Assembly: GCF_009728735.1 (NCBI RefSeq)
Contig: NZ_CP024638.1
Location: 1 to 64,000, forward strand
DNA: 64,000 nt
Direction: 5' to 3'
DNA from: Pantoea phytobeneficialis
GTDB lineage: Bacteria; Pseudomonadota; Gammaproteobacteria; Enterobacterales; Enterobacteriaceae
Part shown: piece by piece, positions 51,528 through 58,944 of the stretch
How positions within the stretch are numbered: position 1 is the first letter of the stretch
How the letters are laid out: every line of letters begins with the position of its first letter
Program-made: the position numbers and the translations under genes
Notes under the pieces: generated by a model
Seen by the model: the letters and a program-made list of their open reading frames with translations, nothing else
The model's database searches: none
What the model was told of the DNA's origin: nothing

Positions 51528-52262
51528 TTACCCATAAACACTTAATGACGCGAGAATCCGGGTAAAGTAGTCATCCGCCCGTTTCTGGGCCAGCTTACCA
51601 TCGCGCGCCTCCAGAGCTTCCACCAGCGGCGTCAGCTCCCGCAACGTTTGCTCGCGCACGATGTCGCTCACCGCCGAATGCAACGAATGTTGCCCGTCAT
51701 ACTGCACCGCGCGACGGTCGGCGATCACGTTATCGAAGATCTGAATCAGGAAGCGGTTACGCGTCGCGGCAAACATCGCCTGGTGCACCGCGTAAATATG
51801 TTCTTTATATTGCAGCCACTCCTGCGTTTCACGAATGCCCTGCAAATGGTGGCGCATTTTGGCGAAGTCCTCTTCGGTCGCGCGGGCAGTGACCAGCGTC
51901 ATCATCATCGGCTCGAACAACAGGCGTCCTTCGAGGATTTCGCTGTAAGTCGGCACTTCTTTGTGCCAGGCGGCCACCGGGCGGTCGGTGTCGCTCAACT
52001 GTTGGTTCAGGTTTTCCGACAGGTACGAGCCGCTCCCCACCTTACGCGTGACTAATCCCTGCGTCGACATCATCGCCAACACGTTGCGAATGGTGCTGCG
52101 TGAGGTCGCAAAGCGGCGCGCCAGCTCGCGCTCGTTGGGTAATTTATCCCCCGCTTTTAAATCCCCCTCACGGATGGCCTGCATAATTGAGCGGTACACG
52201 CTCACGGCGGCGGTTTTATCGTGGCCGACAATGCGTTGGGAGATGTCATCAGTGCTGTTCAT
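51528..52262 (-). CDS. GntR-family (FadR subgroup) transcriptional regulator
   Basis: A 244-residue regulator with an N-terminal winged HTH (about 20-85: SIMQAIREGDLKAGDKLPNE, RELARRFATSRSTIRNVLAM) and a C-terminal helical FCD domain with acidic/His metal-site residues (LHSAVSDIV). The start with AGGAG eight bases upstream is chosen over an upstream extension of 34 residues. It faces the RidA-transporter operon; two palindromes with ACCAA/TTGGT halves lie between them, so it probably represses both. Confidence 0.9.
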   Translation of the reverse strand: MNSTDDISQRIVGHDKTAAVSVYRSIMQAIREGDLKAGDKLPNERELARRFATSRSTIRNVLAMMSTQGLVTRKVGSGSYLSENLNQQLSDTDRPVAAWHKEVPTYSEILEGRLLFEPMMMTLVTARATEEDFAKMRHHLQGIRETQEWLQYKEHIYAVHQAMFAATRNRFLIQIFDNVIADRRAVQYDGQHSLHSAVSDIVREQTLRELTPLVEALEARDGKLAQKRADDYFTRILASLSVYG

Positions 52263-52292
52263 CCGGCGACTCCTGGAGAATATCCTTAAATG

Positions 52293-52311
52293 GCTGACCA
52301 ATTTGGTCAGC
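52293..52311. promoter_or_regulatory. 19-bp palindrome, GntR operator O1
   Basis: GCTGACCAA, T, TTGGTCAGC: perfect palindrome 31-49 bases upstream of the regulator start. The inner ACCAATTTGGT is the reverse order of the FadR-type TGGTnnnACCA motif; probable autoregulatory site. Confidence 0.6.
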
Positions 52312-52455
52312 TGGCGGCGATTATAGCCTGACTTAGCCACCTCCGCGAGTGGCGAAATCAGCAAAGTTATGCTGTCAGATCCTTTACTTATCAGGGTGAC
52401 AGCCGGATATCCGGTCTTAACGTGACCCCACTCACAACCCGGTCATACAAATTGC

Positions 52456-52486
52456 TTATTGGTTAACCATTATGGTTGACCAATAA
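52456..52486. promoter_or_regulatory. 31-bp imperfect palindrome, GntR operator O2
   Basis: TTATTGGTTAACC, five bases, GGTTGACCAATAA: only one mismatch between the arms. Each arm contains TGGTTAACCA or TGGTTGACCA, the FadR-family half-site pattern. It lies 47-77 bases before the RidA-like start, in the operon promoter. Confidence 0.6.
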
Positions 52487-52532
52487 AAACCAGCGTGGTC
52501 ATAATGCCGAAAAAATTCATACAGGGCAAAAA

Positions 52533-53060
52533 ATGAACACCTCCGTCGCAACGCCATTATCCCCCACTGATTGCCGCTTGAGCGACCATTTGCACACGCT
52601 GGGCATTGAACTTCCCCCGGTGCCGACACCGGTCGCCAATTTTGTCACCTGGCGGGTATTTGGCAACTTTCTTTATCTCTCCGGCCAGGGGCCGCTGGAA
52701 GCCAATGGACATCTGCATACCGGCAAAGTGGGCGATGAAGTGAGCGTGGAGGATGCGTATCAGCACGCACGCCTGACCGGTCTTAATCTGTTGGCCGTCG
52801 CCCGTCAGGCCACTGGCGATCTCGGTGCGATTAAAAGCGTGGTCAAGTTGCTGGGTTGGGTCAACGCGCAGGATAGCTTTCAGCAACATCCGCAGGTGAT
52901 TAACGGCTGTTCCGATCTGTTTGTCGAGGTGTTTGGCGAGCAGATTGGGCGCGGAGCACGTTCTGCCATCGGCGCAGGATCGCTGCCGCAGAACCAGACG
53001 GTCGAAATCGAAGCCATTCTCGAACTTGAGGAGGCGGTTGCCGATGGATTACGTGTTTGA
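52533..53060 (+). CDS. RidA/YjgF-family protein
   Basis: A 175-residue Rid-family protein, somewhat longer than RidA itself. The pocket residues are present: the Arg in GARSAIGAGSLPQNQTVEIE and the Glu in VEIEAI. RidA hydrolyses reactive enamines/imines such as 2-aminoacrylate. In this operon it would protect against products of the dehydratase at the far end, or process them. The ATG with AGGG six bases upstream is chosen. It overlaps the first permease gene by 17 bases. Confidence 0.88.
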   Translation: MNTSVATPLSPTDCRLSDHLHTLGIELPPVPTPVANFVTWRVFGNFLYLSGQGPLEANGHLHTGKVGDEVSVEDAYQHARLTGLNLLAVARQATGDLGAIKSVVKLLGWVNAQDSFQQHPQVINGCSDLFVEVFGEQIGRGARSAIGAGSLPQNQTVEIEAILELEEAVADGLRV

Positions 53061-53706
53061 TTTTGCCTCGCTGCTGCCGTACCGCGATGTACTGGCAAAG
53101 GGGCTGATGGAAACCGCCCTCTATGCCCTGCTGTCGATCCTGTTTGGGTTGTGTATCGGTGCGGTCTGTGCGTTGACGCTGGTGTATGCCCGCACCGCCT
53201 GGCGGCGACTGGTGCGCGGTTATGTGGAGTTTTTTCGCAATACCCCATCGCTGGTGCAACTGTTTTTGATTTACTTCGGCCTGCCCAGTCTCGGCTTGCA
53301 TCTCTCGCCGCCGGTCGCCGGGATCATCGCCCTGTCGCTGTATTGCGGCGCCTATATGACGGAGATCCTGCGCGCCGGGCTGATTTCGCTGCCACGCGGT
53401 TTAAGCGAGGCCGGTGAAGCGCTTGGGCTATCAAAACGCCAGATCATCACCCATGTACTGACGCTCCCGGCGATGCAGAACGTGTTCCCGGCGCTCGCCA
53501 GCCAGATGGTGCTGACGCTCATCGGCACCAGCCTGATTTCGCAAATTGGCGTGGAAGAGATCTTCCACAGTGGCAGCTTTGTTGACTCACGTACCTTTCG
53601 CAGCTTTGAAATCTATCTGCTGATTTGCGGCCTCTACTTCTTCGCCGTCAGCCTGATGAAAGTGTTGCTGCGCATGGTGTGGTATCGCTTTCAGGCGCGG
53701 AGGTAA
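53044..53706 (+). CDS. polar amino acid ABC transporter permease 1
   Basis: A 220-residue HisM/GlnP-type permease. Motifs: GYVEFFRNTPSLVQLFLIYF and the cytoplasmic loop LPRGLSEAGEALGLSKRQII. Five hydrophobic spans. The start ATG lies inside the end of the RidA gene, with GAGGAGG ahead. Forms a heterodimer with the next permease. Confidence 0.92.
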   Translation: MDYVFDFASLLPYRDVLAKGLMETALYALLSILFGLCIGAVCALTLVYARTAWRRLVRGYVEFFRNTPSLVQLFLIYFGLPSLGLHLSPPVAGIIALSLYCGAYMTEILRAGLISLPRGLSEAGEALGLSKRQIITHVLTLPAMQNVFPALASQMVLTLIGTSLISQIGVEEIFHSGSFVDSRTFRSFEIYLLICGLYFFAVSLMKVLLRMVWYRFQARR

Positions 53707-53708
53707 CC

Positions 53709-54365
53709 ATGCGCGGTCTCTCTTTACATGATGTCTGGATGATCGTCAGCGCCCTGCGCTGGACGTTGTTGCTGGCACTCTGCACCTTTGCCTGTGGCGC
53801 GGTGATCGGGCTGCTGGTGGCGATGGCACGCACTTCCCATCAGCGCGGCTTGCGGGCTGTGGCCTGGTTTTATGTCGAACTGATCCAGGGCATCCCGCTG
53901 CTTGGCATGTTGTTCCTGCTGTTCTTCGGGATGCCGGTGTTTCTCGGTATAGACGTCAGCTCGTTTACCGCTGCGCTGGTCGCCTTCTCGCTCTCTGCCG
54001 GAGCCTTTCTCGGCGAGATCTGGCGCGGCAGCATTGTGGCGGTGCCGCAAGGACAATGGGAAGCCTCGTTGTCGTTGGGGATCTCGCGGTTGCAAATGCT
54101 GCGTACGGTGATCCTGCCGCAGGCGTTGCGCCTGTCGCTGCCGCCGACCGTGGGTTTCTCCGTTCAACTGATCAAAAACACCTCACTGGCGGCGCTGGTG
54201 GGCTTTGTGGAGCTGACCCGATCCGGGCAGATTGTCAGCGGCTCAACCCTGCAACCGCTGCTGATTTATCTGCTGGTGGCACTCTGTTATTTCGCGCTGT
54301 GCTTTCCGCTGGCGCGTCTCTCCCTTCACCTGGAGGCACGTTTCCATGTCGCTGGTCGTCATTAA
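53709..54365 (+). CDS. polar amino acid ABC transporter permease 2
   Basis: A 218-residue HisQ/GlnP-type permease, partner of permease 1: FYVELIQGIPLLGMLFLLFF and VPQGQWEASLSLGISRLQML are the family signatures. Starts two bases after the previous stop and overlaps the ATPase gene by 20 bases, so the whole transporter is translationally coupled. Confidence 0.92.
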   Translation: MRGLSLHDVWMIVSALRWTLLLALCTFACGAVIGLLVAMARTSHQRGLRAVAWFYVELIQGIPLLGMLFLLFFGMPVFLGIDVSSFTAALVAFSLSAGAFLGEIWRGSIVAVPQGQWEASLSLGISRLQMLRTVILPQALRLSLPPTVGFSVQLIKNTSLAALVGFVELTRSGQIVSGSTLQPLLIYLLVALCYFALCFPLARLSLHLEARFHVAGRH

Positions 54366-55074
54366 TGCCGTAAAGAAAAGTTTCGGACCTAACGAGGTGC
54401 TGCGTGGCATCACCACCACCGTCGATCGCGGCGATATCGTCACCATTATCGGCAAAAGTGGATCGGGAAAAAGTACGCTGCTGCGTTGCATTAACGGGCT
54501 GGAGAAACCGGACAGCGGCAGCATTCACGTCGGCGGCCTGCCAGTGGGAGGGTCCCCCGCCGAGTTACAGAAGCTGCGCCAGAATGTCGGCATGGTGTTT
54601 CAGAGCTTCAACCTGTTTCCCCATCTGACGGCCGCAGAGAACGTGACGCTGGCACCGTTGCTGACCCGCCGCATCACCAAAGCCGAAGCGCCCGCGTTGG
54701 CAAAACGCCTGCTGGAACAAGTCGGGCTGGGGCAGAAACGTGATGCCTTTCCCTCGTCGCTGTCTGGCGGTCAGCAGCAGCGCGTGGCCATCGCCCGCGC
54801 GCTGGCCATGTCGCCGGAAGTGATGTTGTTCGATGAAGCCACCTCGGCACTCGACCCGGAGCTGGTGGGTGAGGTGCTGCGGGTGATGGAAGATCTGGCA
54901 AAGGAAGGCATGACGATGATTGCGGTGACCCATGAGATGGCGTTTGCCCGCAAGGTATCCAGCAAGGTGATTTTTATGCATCAGGGCGAGGTATGGGAGA
55001 GCGGCCCGCCTGCCGAGGTGTTTGGCGCTCCCCGCACCCCGGAATTACAACGCTTTGTACAAACCCCCGTTTAA
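54346..55074 (+). CDS. polar amino acid ABC transporter ATPase
   Basis: A 242-residue GlnQ/HisP-type ATPase with Walker A GKSGSGKST, GMVFQSFNLFPHLT, signature LSGGQQQRVAIARAL, Walker B VMLFDEATSALDPEL and H-loop VTHEM. The EATSALD form is typical for amino acid importers. Drives the two permeases encoded just upstream. Confidence 0.95.
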   Translation: MSLVVINAVKKSFGPNEVLRGITTTVDRGDIVTIIGKSGSGKSTLLRCINGLEKPDSGSIHVGGLPVGGSPAELQKLRQNVGMVFQSFNLFPHLTAAENVTLAPLLTRRITKAEAPALAKRLLEQVGLGQKRDAFPSSLSGGQQQRVAIARALAMSPEVMLFDEATSALDPELVGEVLRVMEDLAKEGMTMIAVTHEMAFARKVSSKVIFMHQGEVWESGPPAEVFGAPRTPELQRFVQTPV

Positions 55075-55092
55075 CGACACCGGAGAACAGAC

Positions 55093-55878
55093 ATGGAAAC
55101 AATCGGTAAAACCCTGGCGCTGGTGGCGCTGTGTGCCCTGCCGTTACTGGCGCAGGCCAACTCGCTCGATGACATCAAATCCCGTGGCGTACTGCGCGTG
55201 GCAACCACCGTGGATGCCGCGCCCTGGGGCTTCACCGATGCCGCCGGTAAACCCACCGGGCTGGATGTGGAGCTGGCGCAGAAACTGGCCGATAACATGG
55301 GAGTGAAGCTCCAGCTTCAACAAGTCACCGGTGCTAACCGTATTCCTTATCTGATGTCACGCAAAGTCGATGTGCTGATCGCCGCGCTCGGCTCCAGCCC
55401 GGAACGCGCCAAACTGGTGAACTTCTCGGAACCCTATGCGGCGGTGTATCTCGGCGTGTATGGCGGTAGCGATGTGAAAAAAGTCACCAAACTGAGCGAT
55501 CTCGGCAATGCCACCATCGCGGTGCCCAAAGGCTCAACCCCGGATTTGACCCTCAGCGATCAGTACCCGCAGGGTAACTATCTGCGTCTGGAAGACACCG
55601 CGTCGGCGGTCAGCGCCTTTTTAGCCGGTCAGGCACCGATGTTCGCTGAAAATAACCTGATTGCGCAGAAAGTCGCACAGGAAAATCCGGCGAAGCATAT
55701 CGAGCTGAAATACCTGCTGCGTAAAAGCCCGGCTTACATCGCGATACGTCCTGGTCAGCCGGAGCTGATGACCGCCATCAATCAGTTTATCGATAAAAGT
55801 ACCCAGGACGGCGAGCTGCCTGCGCTGCGCCAGAAATGGTTTAACGATGCGCAAAACGACCTGAAAACGGAGCAGTAA
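55093..55878 (+). CDS. amino acid ABC transporter substrate-binding protein
   Basis: A 261-residue periplasmic family 3 binding protein with a signal peptide (about 1-22, ending LLAQA), DIKSRGVLRVATTVDAAPWG, the specificity segment PTGLDVELAQKLADNMG and IAALGSSPERAKLVNFSEPY. Similar ligands in the group are amino acids, ectoine and opines. Preceded by GGAG; followed two bases later by the deacylase gene. Confidence 0.92.
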   Translation: METIGKTLALVALCALPLLAQANSLDDIKSRGVLRVATTVDAAPWGFTDAAGKPTGLDVELAQKLADNMGVKLQLQQVTGANRIPYLMSRKVDVLIAALGSSPERAKLVNFSEPYAAVYLGVYGGSDVKKVTKLSDLGNATIAVPKGSTPDLTLSDQYPQGNYLRLEDTASAVSAFLAGQAPMFAENNLIAQKVAQENPAKHIELKYLLRKSPAYIAIRPGQPELMTAINQFIDKSTQDGELPALRQKWFNDAQNDLKTEQ

Positions 55879-55880
55879 CC

Positions 55881-56873
55881 ATGTCGACAGTGTTTAGCGA
55901 GATCGATTTTAACCGTCAGGGTAAGCAGGTGGGCTTTGCGCATCTGCCGCTGTCGGCGCATACCGATGCCTGGGGAACCATCGCCATGCCGCTGGCGGTG
56001 ATCGCCAACGGCAGCGGGCCGACGGTGTTGATCACCGGCGGGATCCACGGTGATGAGTATGAAGGGCCGATTATTATCAATGAATTGATCCGCGATCTGA
56101 CGCCGGATCAGCTTCAGGGCCGCCTGATCCTGCTGCCCTGCGCCAATACCCCGGCGGTACGCGCTTCGATGCGTGTCAGCCCGCTTGATAACAAAAATCT
56201 GGCGCGCGTCTTTCCCGGCAACCCGTGGGGCACGCCGACCGAACAGATCGCCGCCTGGATCCACGATGCCCTCTTCCCGCTGTGCGATTTCTACCTTGAT
56301 CTGCACAGCGGCGGCAGCTCGCTGTTTATTGAAGAGAGCGCGCAGGTGGTGGTGACCGAGGAACTCAGCCCGCAGGTGCGTGAGCAAAGCGAAGCAATGG
56401 CGCGCGCTTTTGCCGCCACGCTGACGGTGGTCACCAACAATATGGGGGATCCGCGCACCAGTTGTGGCGCAGCGGCGAACCTCGGCTTACCGGCGATTGC
56501 AGCGGAGATGGGTTGGAACGGCAGCGTATCACCGCGCGGGGTGAAGCGTACTCGTGCCGCGGTGGCGCGAGTGCTGAATCATTTGGGCCTGATCGCCACG
56601 GAAACAGTCCCCGCCGAGGCATCGCAACAGGTGTTTATCCCGGCAGGGGGAAATTTGCTGTCGCCGGGGGACGGCTGGTTTGAACCGCTGCACCATATTG
56701 GCGATCAGGTCAGCGCTGGGGAATTGGCGGGTTGGTTGCATCGTCTCACCGAACCCGCCGCGCAGCCACAGGCGGTCCATTTCACCACCGCCGGGCAGAT
56801 TTATTCACAACGCACTTTTGGTGCCACCGCGCAGGGCAACAGCCTCGCGGTGCTGGTACAGGATGTTAAGTGA
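55881..56873 (+). CDS. AstE/aspartoacylase-family amidohydrolase (DoeB/EutE-like)
   Basis: A 330-residue zinc carboxypeptidase-like deacylase. Zinc ligands are in GGIHGDEYEGP (His and Glu) and DLHSGG (His), and a C-terminal AAEMGW carries the general-base Glu. The group removes an acyl group from amino acids: succinylglutamate desuccinylase, aspartoacylase and the N-acetyl-diaminobutyrate deacetylase of ectoine breakdown. Next to an amino acid importer and a dehydratase, the substrate should be an imported N-acylated amino acid. Ectoine hydrolase itself is not present. Confidence 0.88.
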   Translation: MSTVFSEIDFNRQGKQVGFAHLPLSAHTDAWGTIAMPLAVIANGSGPTVLITGGIHGDEYEGPIIINELIRDLTPDQLQGRLILLPCANTPAVRASMRVSPLDNKNLARVFPGNPWGTPTEQIAAWIHDALFPLCDFYLDLHSGGSSLFIEESAQVVVTEELSPQVREQSEAMARAFAATLTVVTNNMGDPRTSCGAAANLGLPAIAAEMGWNGSVSPRGVKRTRAAVARVLNHLGLIATETVPAEASQQVFIPAGGNLLSPGDGWFEPLHHIGDQVSAGELAGWLHRLTEPAAQPQAVHFTTAGQIYSQRTFGATAQGNSLAVLVQDVK

Positions 56874-57814
56874 TGATCGAGGATATTAACGTTAACGACT
56901 ATCTGGCCGCGCTGGAACGGGTGCGTCCCTGGGTACGTAAAACGCCGCTGGTGGAGGCCGCCCCGTGGCAGCCTGTGCCGGGTATTGAACTGCGCCTGAA
57001 GGCGGAATGTTCGCAAGTGACCGGATCCTTTAAGGCGCGCGGCGCTTTTAATCGCGTGCTTAATCTGCCACAACAGGTTCGTCAGCAGGGACTGGCGACC
57101 GCTTCGGGTGGTAATTTTGGTGCCGCTGTCGCTTATGTCGGCCAGCAGTTAGCACTGCCTGCTGACGTGTTTGTCATGAACACCAGTACCGAGCTGACAC
57201 GTCAGCGCATCGAAAGCTACGGGGCCAAACTCACGGTAGAAGGCGATTTCTGGGATCAGAGCTGGGATGCGGCGGGTGCGCGTATTCAGGAAACCGGCGG
57301 TGCCCTGCTCCATCCCTACGCTGACCGCGATGTGATTATTGGTCAGGGCACGATGGCACTGGAAATCCTCGAACAATGGCCCGAGGTCGAGACGCTGGTG
57401 GTGTCAATCGGCGGCGGCGGTTTGATTGCCGGTGTGGCGCAGGCGGCGAAGCTGTTGAAACCGGGTATTCGTATTATCGGCGTCGAGGCGGCAGGTTGCC
57501 CGATGATGTGGACCAGTCGCCAACAGCAGCAAATCGTCAAACTGGAGCAGGTGAAAACCATTGTGCCGATCCTCGCTGCCCGTTCAACCGAAGCGATTAA
57601 CTTTGCGCTGGTGGAACAATACGTTGATGAGATTGTGCTGGTGCCGGAAGACCAGGTCGAGGCATCGGCGCGTGAAGTCTGGGCAGCAACCGGCCTGGCG
57701 ATTGAATTGGGGGCCGCAACAGCGGTGGCGGCGGTGACGCGTCAGCTGTTTAGCCTCAAGCCGGATGAGAAAATTGCTGTAGTGCTGTGCGGCAGTGGCA
57801 CGAATGGAATTTAA
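56873..57814 (+). CDS. threonine dehydratase-like PLP enzyme
   Basis: A 313-residue fold type II PLP enzyme. PLP lysine in QVTGSFKARGAFN, substrate loop ASGGNFGAAVAYV, phosphate loop GGGGLIAG and terminal CGSGTNG. It is the size of biodegradative serine/threonine dehydratases without a regulatory domain and also resembles EutB of ectoine operons. Reaction: elimination of water (or epimerisation) from a hydroxy amino acid, giving an enamine that RidA would hydrolyse. ATG overlaps the previous stop (TGATG); a GTG one codon upstream is the alternative. Confidence 0.88.
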   Translation: MIEDINVNDYLAALERVRPWVRKTPLVEAAPWQPVPGIELRLKAECSQVTGSFKARGAFNRVLNLPQQVRQQGLATASGGNFGAAVAYVGQQLALPADVFVMNTSTELTRQRIESYGAKLTVEGDFWDQSWDAAGARIQETGGALLHPYADRDVIIGQGTMALEILEQWPEVETLVVSIGGGGLIAGVAQAAKLLKPGIRIIGVEAAGCPMMWTSRQQQQIVKLEQVKTIVPILAARSTEAINFALVEQYVDEIVLVPEDQVEASAREVWAATGLAIELGAATAVAAVTRQLFSLKPDEKIAVVLCGSGTNGI

Positions 57815-57853
57815 GGGTTTTAATTAAAACTCTTATCAAGATGAAATATCATC

Positions 57854-57886
57854 AAGGGCTTATTATAAAGCCCTTAATATTTTTTT
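57854..57886 (+). terminator. rho-independent terminator of the RidA-transporter operon
   Basis: AAGGGCTT, six-base loop, AAGCCCTT followed by AATATTTTTTT, 39 bases after the dehydratase stop codon. Classical form. Confidence 0.85.
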
Positions 57887-57894
57887 CGTATTTT

Positions 57895-57955
57895 GTAGCA
57901 GCGCGATTTATCGCGCCTTTTTTATCCACAGGTGCGCGATAAATCGCGCCGCTAC
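57895..57955. repeat. palindromic intergenic repeat pair, units 8 and 9
   Basis: Two inverted units (57895-57917 and 57934-57955) with the core GCGCGATTTATCGCGC, 16 bases apart, between the operon terminator and the hok locus 4 tail. Confidence 0.8.
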
Positions 57956-58034
57956 CGGGGATTTAAGAAGGGTGCCTGAAGGCTTTAGCCTGACAACAAC
58001 CGGAACGGCGGGGTGAACCCCGCCGTTGTGGCCC

Positions 58035-58181
58035 TTACTTCAAGATTTCACAAGCCAGGGAAACAGCCACCTCCGTTTCCAGGGTGCGATACCGTATTTC
58101 ACAGAGATCCTTGCGCGAAACCAGGATGACGGCTGCCACCGCCAGTATCGCCAGAGTGAAAAACATTATCTGCTGTTTCAT
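58035..58181 (-). CDS. hok: Hok-family type I toxin, locus 4
   Basis: A 48-residue peptide: MKQQIMFFTLAILAVAAVIL is the membrane span, followed by SRKDLCEIRYRTLETEVAVS and LACEILK. All Hok features are present. The downstream tail carries the GC-rich hairpin and the fold-back sequence (to about 57970). Ribosome site AAGAGGAAAC. Probably the intact reference copy from which the locus 3 deletion can be defined. Confidence 0.9.
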   Translation of the reverse strand: MKQQIMFFTLAILAVAAVILVSRKDLCEIRYRTLETEVAVSLACEILK

Positions 58182-58200
58182 GGTTGTGTTTCCTCTTGCC

Positions 58201-58308
58201 TTACGGCATGTAAGAGGCTACCTTTATGTTGTTGAGGCATAAAGATGAGACCTCAGGTTGATTTACAGTCACCTGGGGTTTTTTTCTTTCTGCCGTCAGC
58301 AAATGCAT
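58201..58308 (-). CDS. mok: mok-type leader, locus 4
   Basis: A 35-residue frame MHLLTAERKKPQVTVNQPEV ... NIKVASYMP that stops 19 bases before the hok start. It matches the locus 3 leader at nearly all positions. Translation coupling to hok is expected from the R1 system but the frames do not overlap here. Confidence 0.55.
   Translation of the reverse strand: MHLLTAERKKPQVTVNQPEVSSLCLNNIKVASYMP
58210..58260 (+). ncRNA. sok: predicted Sok-type antisense RNA region, locus 4
   Basis: Conserved block GTAAGAGGCTACCTTTATG ... CCTCAGGTTG; the stem CTTTATG/CATAAAG is kept with a changed loop (TTGTTGAGG). Extent not determined. Confidence 0.45.
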
Positions 58309-58341
58309 GCTTAAGGCAGAAAGCCCCAAGCACCCGCCGCG

Positions 58342-58371
58342 ATAATACTTTTTTTGCTTGTTAAGCATCAA
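58342..58371 (-). promoter_or_regulatory. hok promoter, locus 4
   Basis: On the minus strand TTGATG, 18 bases, TATTAT, then CGCGGCGGGTGCTTGGGG. Same type as locus 2. The following stretch to 58629 should hold the hipBA promoter; a TTATGCATAA palindrome sits near 58597. Confidence 0.6.
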
Positions 58372-58629
58372 TTCCGCGAACAAGTAACAATTCATCGTAA
58401 AAACACAAAAAACCATTGAAATATGGTTTAAAATCAATTGATTAAACAATCCACGTCTGAAATTTGTTTTACAGCACTTATCAGTTTTGTGATTTATCTC
58501 CCATTCGAAGTGAGGGATCAGTTGGACCTGATTAAGGTCACGATAAATCGCTAAGCATGACAACCGTGTTATAATAAAGGACATAAAATCACCCCTTATG
58601 CATAAAATATAGCATCAGGAGCTTTATAT

Positions 58630-58944
58630 ATGTCCCTTAACCTCTATTCTGAAGCCCGATTGCTGTCTGAATTAGGGCAACGGCTGAAAGATCACCGCCT
58701 GCGCCGCAATCTGCTGCAAAAGGATCTGGCGGCGAAAGCCGGGATCTCGGTTTCCGCCCTGAAGAACCTCGAAAACGACGGCAAAGCCACGCTGGAAAAT
58801 TTTATGAAAGTGGTGTTTGCCCTGCGACTGGAAAAAGAGCTGACCGGGCTGTTTACTCCACCGGCGCTGAGTATCGCGCAGGTTGAAGCCCTGAAACAGC
58901 CTGGCCGGCAACGTGCGACCCAACGTAAGGGGAAAGGCCAATGA
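58630..58944 (+). CDS. hipB: HipB-like XRE-family antitoxin
   Basis: A 104-residue DNA-binding protein with an XRE helix-turn-helix at about 15-70 (LGQRLKDHRLRRNLLQKDLA, AKAGISVSALKNLENDGKAT) and a basic tail. It binds the promoter and neutralises the HipA-like kinase, whose gene overlaps by 4 bases. AGGAG stands eight bases before the ATG. Confidence 0.88.
   Translation: MSLNLYSEARLLSELGQRLKDHRLRRNLLQKDLAAKAGISVSALKNLENDGKATLENFMKVVFALRLEKELTGLFTPPALSIAQVEALKQPGRQRATQRKGKGQ

Noticed and set aside
53724..54167. 147-codon minus-strand frame rich in Arg, Gln and His
   Set aside because: Antisense shadow of the second amino acid permease.
55782..56387. 201-codon open frame on the minus strand
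   Set aside because: Antisense to the well-supported deacylase gene, low complexity from GC-rich codon structure, no ribosome site.
52533..57814. complete ectoine degradation operon
   Set aside because: Ectoine hydrolase (DoeA/EutD), transaminase and semialdehyde dehydrogenase are absent.
58309..58584. upstream extension of the mok leader of locus 4 to a 127-residue protein
   Set aside because: The extension runs through the hok promoter and its conserved -35/-10; the sister loci start at the internal ATG.
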